Shown here one piece after another: positions 6,571 to 10,489 of a DNA stretch of 10,489 nt. The position numbers and the translations under genes are program-made. The notes beneath the pieces were generated by a model, which worked only from the letters and a program-made list of their open reading frames with translations, was not told the origin of the DNA and searched no databases. The stretch's first letter is position 1. Every line of letters begins with the position of its first letter. The stretch is from an uncultured Eggerthellaceae bacterium (lineage in GTDB: Bacteria > Actinomycetota > Coriobacteriia > Coriobacteriales > Eggerthellaceae), in assembly GCA_934630485.1 (NCBI GenBank), contig CAKTWD010000052.1:1-10489 (forward strand). Direction: 5' to 3'.

Positions 6571-7681
6571 ACAGTGCCTCTTTCATTTCGAAGAACAACG
6601 CATCGATGCACGTTTCGGAGGATACATTATAGTCGAGGGCCGAATTACAGCGCTCGATTGCGGCGAAAGCGCGGGTCAAACGCGCTTCGTCCGTATGGGC
6701 AGCGGCGTCCTCGATTTGATCGCGGACGTCCACGTTGATAATGAGATCAGGCGTTCCCGCGCACGTGATGAGCACGTCGCGAAGGAACGAACCGGCAATG
6801 GAAGTAAGCTGGCGAAGTGACTCGCGCGTCTCGGCGGAAAGGGCACGCTTGTTGCGCGCCTCAATCTGGCGGATAGCGGACTTCGCCAGGAAGTCGGCAT
6901 TCTCGGCAAGCTCGGCCTCTTGCTGCGCACGAACCGTGTCAAGCGGAGCTTTCACCTGAACAACCAAGTCGCGAGCCGATTGGATGATGTCCCACGAATC
7001 GGCGTTGCGCAGCGAGCACACCGCCGCAAGGACGTTGCGGCGAAACTCCATGCGCTCGTTCGAACGCGAGAAGGTGACGGCACGCTCGATGGACCCGTCG
7101 CAGGCCTCAAGCGCCATCTTGGCAACCTCAAGCTCGACACCGGTGTTCTGAGCCACCATTTTCGCGGCCTCGTTGGCCGGGATGGTGCGGAACGGCACGA
7201 CCTGGCAACGCGAGACGATGGTGGGAAGCACGCTTTCACGCGACGAAGCAAGCAGGATGAGCACCGCGTCTTCGGGCGGCTCCTCGAGCGTTTTCAGGAA
7301 CGCATTAGCCGCGGAATCGGACATGCGGTCGATGCGACTGAGAATGTAGATCTTCTTGTTAGCCTGAATAGGCGCAAGCGTCACGTCAGAGACGACATCG
7401 CGCACCTGCTCGACCAGATACTGGCCGTTTGCGCTTTCGGGCTGATAGAAATGCACGTCGGGGTGCTTGCGGCGTTCGATGCGATGGCAAACGTCGCAGG
7501 TATCGTCGCCACCCTTGGCGCACAGAAGCGCCTTTGCAAGCGCGAAAGCCGCCTGCGATTTGCCCGAACCTGCCGGCCCGCAGAACAGATACGCCTGCGA
7601 CACGCGGCCGGAAGCCACACTGGTGCGCAGGAAATCGCGAACCTGCGGCTGCCCGACAACCCTATCGAATACGTCCGCCAT
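6548..7681 (-). CDS. holB: DNA polymerase III subunit delta'
   Basis: The delta' subunit is part of the clamp loader that places the sliding clamp on primed DNA. The 377-residue product has an AAA+ fold with VVGQPQV (8-14), Walker A GPAGSGKS (35-42), LKTLEEPPE (129-137) and the SRC motif in TIVSRCQ (154-160). The zinc finger after Walker A has only C54, C62 and C65, with H66 beside them: the family's usual fourth cysteine is missing and the loop is three residues shorter. The intact Walker A could instead suggest a DnaX-like protein, but the length, the lack of further DnaX domains and the tmk/ricT context favour delta'. The start codon directly follows the tmk stop (TAAATG), and the end overlaps ricT. 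Confidence 0.92.
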   Translation of the reverse strand: MADVFDRVVGQPQVRDFLRTSVASGRVSQAYLFCGPAGSGKSQAAFALAKALLCAKGGDDTCDVCHRIERRKHPDVHFYQPESANGQYLVEQVRDVVSDVTLAPIQANKKIYILSRIDRMSDSAANAFLKTLEEPPEDAVLILLASSRESVLPTIVSRCQVVPFRTIPANEAAKMVAQNTGVELEVAKMALEACDGSIERAVTFSRSNERMEFRRNVLAAVCSLRNADSWDIIQSARDLVVQVKAPLDTVRAQQEAELAENADFLAKSAIRQIEARNKRALSAETRESLRQLTSIAGSFLRDVLITCAGTPDLIINVDVRDQIEDAAAHTDEARLTRAFAAIERCNSALDYNVSSETCIDALFFEMKEALYGSHSAC

Positions 7682-8410
7682 TTAAGCGTCGCCGCCCTTC
7701 CCATCAAGAGAGTCGAACGGGACAAGCGACAGATCGAACGTCGGGAATAAGTCGATGATCTGTTCAAACACCGCGCGGGCCGTGTCGGACTTCTTTCGCG
7801 AAGTGACAACCGTGCGGAAGCGCTCGGGAAAACGCTGCGCCGAGTCGGCGTAACCCCGGGCCACGCGAGTATGGAAATCGACACCCGCAAGCTCGAGGCG
7901 GTCGGCCTTCCTTCTGCTTGTTGCACGTGCGAGGCCCACCGAGGCATCGAGGCCCGTGGTCATGAACACCGTTCGCGCGGGAACCGTGCCCTGGCAGGCA
8001 AGTTCATTGACGAAATCGACCGATGCACGGTCGATGCCGCGGCCGAATCCCTGATAGGCAACGGTGGAGTCGATGAATCGATCGCAGATGACGACGGCCC
8101 CGCGTTCCAAAGCGGGCTTCACAACCTGGGCGACAAGTTGAGCGCGGGCAGCCTCGTAAATGAGCAGCTCGCAAACATCGGAGATCTCATCATGCGCCGG
8201 ATCGAGCACCAACCTGCGCAAGTTTTCGCCAACGGACGTGCCACCTGGCTCGCGAAGCTGAACCACGTCGAAGCCTTGGGCCTTCAGCTGCTGGACGACG
8301 AAGCCCATATGCGTGGTTTTGCCCGCGCCGTCACCGCCCTCGAACGTGATGAACACGCCCGAAGCGACCGTTTTCGAAGCCTCGTTTTCGTTTTCGCCTT
8401 TGAAAGCCAT
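7682..8410 (-). CDS. tmk: Thymidylate kinase
   Basis: Phosphorylates dTMP to dTDP with ATP, an essential step of dTTP synthesis. The 242-residue product shows the P-loop EGGDGAGKTT (24-33), REPGGT (53-58) contacting dTMP, DRFIDSTVAYQG (110-121) with the DRx motif, and the Arg-rich lid SRRKADRLE (165-173). It is longer than the usual 205-215 residues because of about 18 extra N-terminal residues (rich in Glu, Lys, Asn) and a short C-terminal extension. No clearly better internal start was seen: the only ribosome-binding-like sequence (GAAGCGAG) precedes the ATG at 8410. It is the first gene after a 194-base gap with a TATAAT-like box and is followed without a gap by holB. Confidence 0.93.
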   Translation of the reverse strand: MAFKGENENEASKTVASGVFITFEGGDGAGKTTHMGFVVQQLKAQGFDVVQLREPGGTSVGENLRRLVLDPAHDEISDVCELLIYEAARAQLVAQVVKPALERGAVVICDRFIDSTVAYQGFGRGIDRASVDFVNELACQGTVPARTVFMTTGLDASVGLARATSRRKADRLELAGVDFHTRVARGYADSAQRFPERFRTVVTSRKKSDTARAVFEQIIDLFPTFDLSLVPFDSLDGKGGDA

Positions 8411-8450
8411 GGTCTCGCTTCACCGTGGTGGATTGATGATTGCCGCCTTG

Positions 8451-8477
8451 GTCGCGCGAACTGGCATAGTGCGCGAC
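8451..8477. promoter_or_regulatory. Inverted repeat in the tmk leader
   Basis: GTCGCGC (8451-8457) and GCGCGAC (8471-8477) form perfect 7-base arms around a 13-base centre, between the -10-like box and the tmk start. In RNA it would be a stable GC hairpin near the start of the transcript; in DNA it could be an operator just downstream of the promoter. Which of these, if either, cannot be told from the sequence. Confidence 0.4.
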
Positions 8478-8492
8478 TAACAGCGATTCTTC

Positions 8493-8498
8493 ATTATA
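8493..8498 (-). promoter_or_regulatory. Candidate -10 box of the tmk-holB-ricT promoter
   Basis: A perfect TATAAT lies in a GC-rich 194-base gap on the minus strand, about 80 bases before the tmk start. No good TTGACA-like -35 is found at 16-18 bases; TTGCTT is only 12 bases upstream. The call rests on the -10 box and its position at the head of the housekeeping run. Confidence 0.45.
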
Positions 8499-8553
8499 AC
8501 CCGCACGGCAAAGCAAGGCGGAAGCGCCGCATGGTCAGCCACGATTTAATCAG

Positions 8554-8577
8554 ATGCGCGGCTTTTCACCGGCGCAT
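8554..8577 (-). terminator. Candidate stem-loop after the CCG-domain gene
   Basis: ATGCG-C-CGG and CCG-CGCAT can pair (8 base pairs with one bulged C) around a short A-rich loop, starting 28 bases after the stop of the CCG-domain subunit gene. No U-tract follows, so it may be a weak or factor-dependent terminator, or an mRNA 3'-end stabiliser. Confidence 0.3.
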
Positions 8578-8604
8578 TCGCAAGACGATTTTCGCCTGAA
8601 GTTT

Positions 8605-9504
8605 TCACAGCTCGCTCATTTTGCGATCAAGCAGCTTCTGGGGATCGACTATATGTTTGCCCACCGCCATCTCTTTCGGGCTGAATCCAAGCGCCAGGCC
8701 CACGAGCTGCGGAAGATGAAGCGTCGGCATGGTGATGTCGCGGTCCTGCTTCTTCTGGGCATCGTGCTGCCACATGTCGAGCGCCATATGGCAAAGCGGG
8801 CACGGCGTGACCAAACAGTCAGCGCCCGCGTCCTTGGCGGCCAAGCAGCTGGCGCCGTTGGAAAGCAGCGCCTCGCGCTCGGCCGGGTAGATGCTGTGAA
8901 AACCGCAGCAGGCCAAACGCTGGCCGAACTCGGTGTTATTGGCCCCAAGCGCCTCAGCAAGGGCCTCCATGGAATGCGGGTTGCGCGAGTCCTCGAAACC
9001 CATGACATCGGGCGGCATAAGGATATGGCAGCCGTAAAAGTTGGCGACCGACAGGTTCTTAAGCGGGCGCACCACGTGGCGGCGAAGCTCGTCAAGGCCG
9101 TACTCGCGCTCGTCAACGAGCACCCACAGGTAGTGCGTGACCTCGGCCGTGCCCTTGTATTCCAGACCGATCTCGGCAAGGGCCTCGTTCACCTTCGCGC
9201 GCAGCTTAGCGTCCTCGTCGAGACGCTTCTTCGCAGTGCGCAGCATAAGCGTGCACGTGTTGCACACGGTGAGAATGCGATCGAACCCGGCGGCCTCGGC
9301 CAACGCGATGTTGCGGGCGTTGACGGCCACGCCAAGGAAATCGTCGATATCCTGGATCTGGGCCGCACCGCAGCACGTCCAGCCCTCGATTTCCTGGATT
9401 TCGATGCCCAAACGCTCGCAAGTTTTCAGCGTGGCGGTTTTAAGCTCGCTCGCCGCGGACTCCAGCGTGCAGCCCGGGAAGAACGCGTAACGATGCTTAG
9501 CCAT
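8605..9504 (-). CDS. CCG-domain subunit (HdrB/SdhE-like) of fumarate reductase/succinate dehydrogenase
   Basis: The 299-residue protein has two complete cysteine-rich CCG motifs: C12-X31-C44C45G-X35-C81xxC84 and C159-X39-C199C200G-X34-C235xxC238. These match the CX31-39CCX35-36CXXC pattern of HdrB, the C-terminal half of thiol:fumarate reductase TfrB, and SdhE of complex-E type succinate dehydrogenases, where they bind [4Fe-4S] (some non-cubane) or zinc. It has no membrane-spanning segments, so membrane contact would be peripheral. It overlaps the iron-sulfur subunit gene by 8 bases, with GAGGTG upstream of its ATG, so the two are made together. In this setting it most likely passes electrons between a (methyl)menaquinone or a thiol and the iron-sulfur subunit. 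Stand-alone heterodisulfide reductase function is less likely because no HdrA or HdrC gene is seen. Confidence 0.88.
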   Translation of the reverse strand: MAKHRYAFFPGCTLESAASELKTATLKTCERLGIEIQEIEGWTCCGAAQIQDIDDFLGVAVNARNIALAEAAGFDRILTVCNTCTLMLRTAKKRLDEDAKLRAKVNEALAEIGLEYKGTAEVTHYLWVLVDEREYGLDELRRHVVRPLKNLSVANFYGCHILMPPDVMGFEDSRNPHSMEALAEALGANNTEFGQRLACCGFHSIYPAEREALLSNGASCLAAKDAGADCLVTPCPLCHMALDMWQHDAQKKQDRDITMPTLHLPQLVGLALGFSPKEMAVGKHIVDPQKLLDRKMSEL

Positions 9505-10474
9505 GGTTCACCTCGTCGTCCTTGCCCTTGGAAAGGTTCTGGGAGAACTCGTACAGACGGCGCACGTCCTCGATGCCTTTCACCGGACGCGGCATGTGCA
9601 GCGGGTTCATCTTGCCGGCCAGCACCATGCGCACAGCGAACGGCGTGCGAGTAAGAACGGTCTTGACCGGGCCCTCGGTGCGCAGCGCCAGCATGGTCTC
9701 GTTAAGCAGGCCTGTCCTTTTGACGTCGCCGTAGAAGGACAGCGCGTGGCGCGCGCCCTCGGACTTGGTCTGGCCCATCTCGATGGCACGGCGGCGCAGG
9801 TAGCTGATCTCCTCAGCCACGGGGATGCCCTTCGGGCACTTCGACGTGCACTGCTGGCAGTGGATGCACTTCCACAGGTTGTTCTGAAGAGCCGCCAGCA
9901 CGCGCGCGCCGCGGACGCCGTCGCGGCTGTCGCGCTCGAAACGATAGGCCTTGTTCATAGCCGCGGGCGGCAGGTACGTTCCGTCGTCATAAGCCAGTTC
10001 GCGGCACTCCGAGACGCAGCTGCCGCAAAGAATGCAATCGGCGGGCTTGGCGATGAGGTGGAAGTCCTCGGGCGACTGCAGATGGTCATGGCGGCCCTCA
10101 TGCGGGCACATCCAACCCTGCACCTTTTTCATCTTGTCGCCTACCCCGTCGAAATCAACGACCAGATCGCGCACAACGGGCAGGTTGTTCAACGGCTCAA
10201 GGGAAAGCTCGTCGGTGCCGAACGTGTCCAGCAGCGAATCGAGCTGGGTCTCGCAGGCAAGGAACGCGCTGCCGTTGACCTGCACCGCGCAGCTGCCGCA
10301 GATGGCGTGGCGACATGCGCTGGTGAAGCAGAGCGTCGGATCTTGCTGCTCGCGAATCTTGGTGAGGCACCCGAGCAAGGTGTCCTTGGCATAGGGCAGC
10401 TCGTAACGCTGGCTGAACGAGCGCTCGCCGTCGAAGCGGCGCACATTGAAGACGATGGTTCTTCCGGCGGCCAT
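9497..10474 (-). CDS. frdB: Fumarate reductase/succinate dehydrogenase iron-sulfur subunit
   Basis: The 325-residue protein has the SdhB/FrdB layout. The N-terminal ferredoxin domain has C54, C59, C62 and C74 (CRHAICGSC, then FLAC) for [2Fe-2S]. Two cysteine motifs follow: CILCGSCVSEC (147-157) and CIHCQQCTSKCP (203-214). In ordinary SdhB the second motif lacks one cysteine and holds [3Fe-4S]; here C206 is present, so two [4Fe-4S] clusters are expected, as in TfrB and complex-E enzymes. Residues 250-325 extend past the usual 240-250-residue length. It has no Tat or Sec signal and would be cytoplasmic unless carried by a partner. The start is supported by AAAAGGA seven bases upstream. It carries electrons between the flavoprotein, probably just beyond the right edge, and the overlapping CCG-domain subunit. 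Confidence 0.92.
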   Translation of the reverse strand: MAAGRTIVFNVRRFDGERSFSQRYELPYAKDTLLGCLTKIREQQDPTLCFTSACRHAICGSCAVQVNGSAFLACETQLDSLLDTFGTDELSLEPLNNLPVVRDLVVDFDGVGDKMKKVQGWMCPHEGRHDHLQSPEDFHLIAKPADCILCGSCVSECRELAYDDGTYLPPAAMNKAYRFERDSRDGVRGARVLAALQNNLWKCIHCQQCTSKCPKGIPVAEEISYLRRRAIEMGQTKSEGARHALSFYGDVKRTGLLNETMLALRTEGPVKTVLTRTPFAVRMVLAGKMNPLHMPRPVKGIEDVRRLYEFSQNLSKGKDDEVNHG

Positions 10475-10489
10475 CAGTACGTCCTTTTC
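10474..10489 (-). CDS. Possible 3' end of an upstream gene (flavoprotein subunit expected)
   Basis: On the minus strand the bases at the right edge read, in one frame, AAA AGG ACG TAC TGA. The TGA shares its last base with the ATG of the iron-sulfur subunit gene (TGATG at 10472-10476). Such stop-start junctions are common inside operons, and SdhA/FrdA usually precedes SdhB. Only four codons are visible, so identity is inferred from context alone. Confidence 0.3.

Noticed and set aside
5713..6738. 341-codon open frame on the plus strand opposite ricT
   Set aside because: Shadow of ricT and of the holB end; no ribosome binding site or family pattern seen.
6920..7750. 276-codon open frame on the plus strand opposite holB
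   Set aside because: Overlaps the clearly identified holB and tmk genes and shows no domain.
8331..8516. 61-codon minus-strand frame across the tmk leader
   Set aside because: Starts at a TTG without a ribosome binding site, upstream of the -10 box, and overlaps tmk in another frame.
8554..9654. 366-codon open frame on the plus strand opposite the CCG-domain gene
   Set aside because: The minus strand holds two perfect CCG motifs here; the plus-strand frame is mirror sequence.

Overview
The window is a gene-dense stretch, with every supported gene on the minus strand, so it reads from right to left. The high GC content, very tight gene packing, the tmk-holB-ricT order and a complex-E type succinate dehydrogenase/fumarate reductase suggest an anaerobic actinobacterium of the Coriobacteriia/Eggerthellaceae kind. 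This assignment is an inference from gene content and base composition; no rRNA or other taxonomic marker is present.

From the right edge, the first block (about 8605-10489) is respiratory. It holds the iron-sulfur subunit of a fumarate reductase/succinate dehydrogenase (9497-10474) and, overlapping it by 8 bases, a CCG-domain (HdrB/SdhE-like) subunit (8605-9504). A TGATG junction at the right edge suggests that another gene, probably the flavoprotein subunit, ends there. Together they would exchange electrons between a quinone pool and fumarate/succinate.

The second block (3133-8410, probably on to 2182) is a housekeeping run behind a TATAAT-like promoter at about 8495: thymidylate kinase (tmk), DNA polymerase III delta' (holB), and the PSP1-domain protein RicT/YaaT with an unusual 230-residue basic low-complexity tail. 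A very small Phd/YefM-type antitoxin with no visible toxin follows, then nicotinate phosphoribosyltransferase (pncB) and a DegV-family fatty-acid-binding protein. The genes touch, overlap or are separated by fewer than 90 bases.

The third block (1-2058) holds the most unusual gene: a degenerate 3-hydroxyisobutyrate-dehydrogenase-like protein that lacks the catalytic Lys/Asn pair and ends in a long Asp/Tyr-rich linker and a His/Cys tail built of two tandem 13-residue metal-binding units. Its 3' end overlaps the start of a radical SAM protein of the PflX-like (COG1313) family, which runs off the left edge. The pair looks translationally coupled and is the best candidate here for an undescribed metal-related function.

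No tRNA, rRNA, CRISPR array or mobile element was seen, and no non-coding gap exceeds 200 bases. The non-coding stretches are 2059-2181, 3115-3132, 4582-4657, 4829-4917 and 8411-8604.
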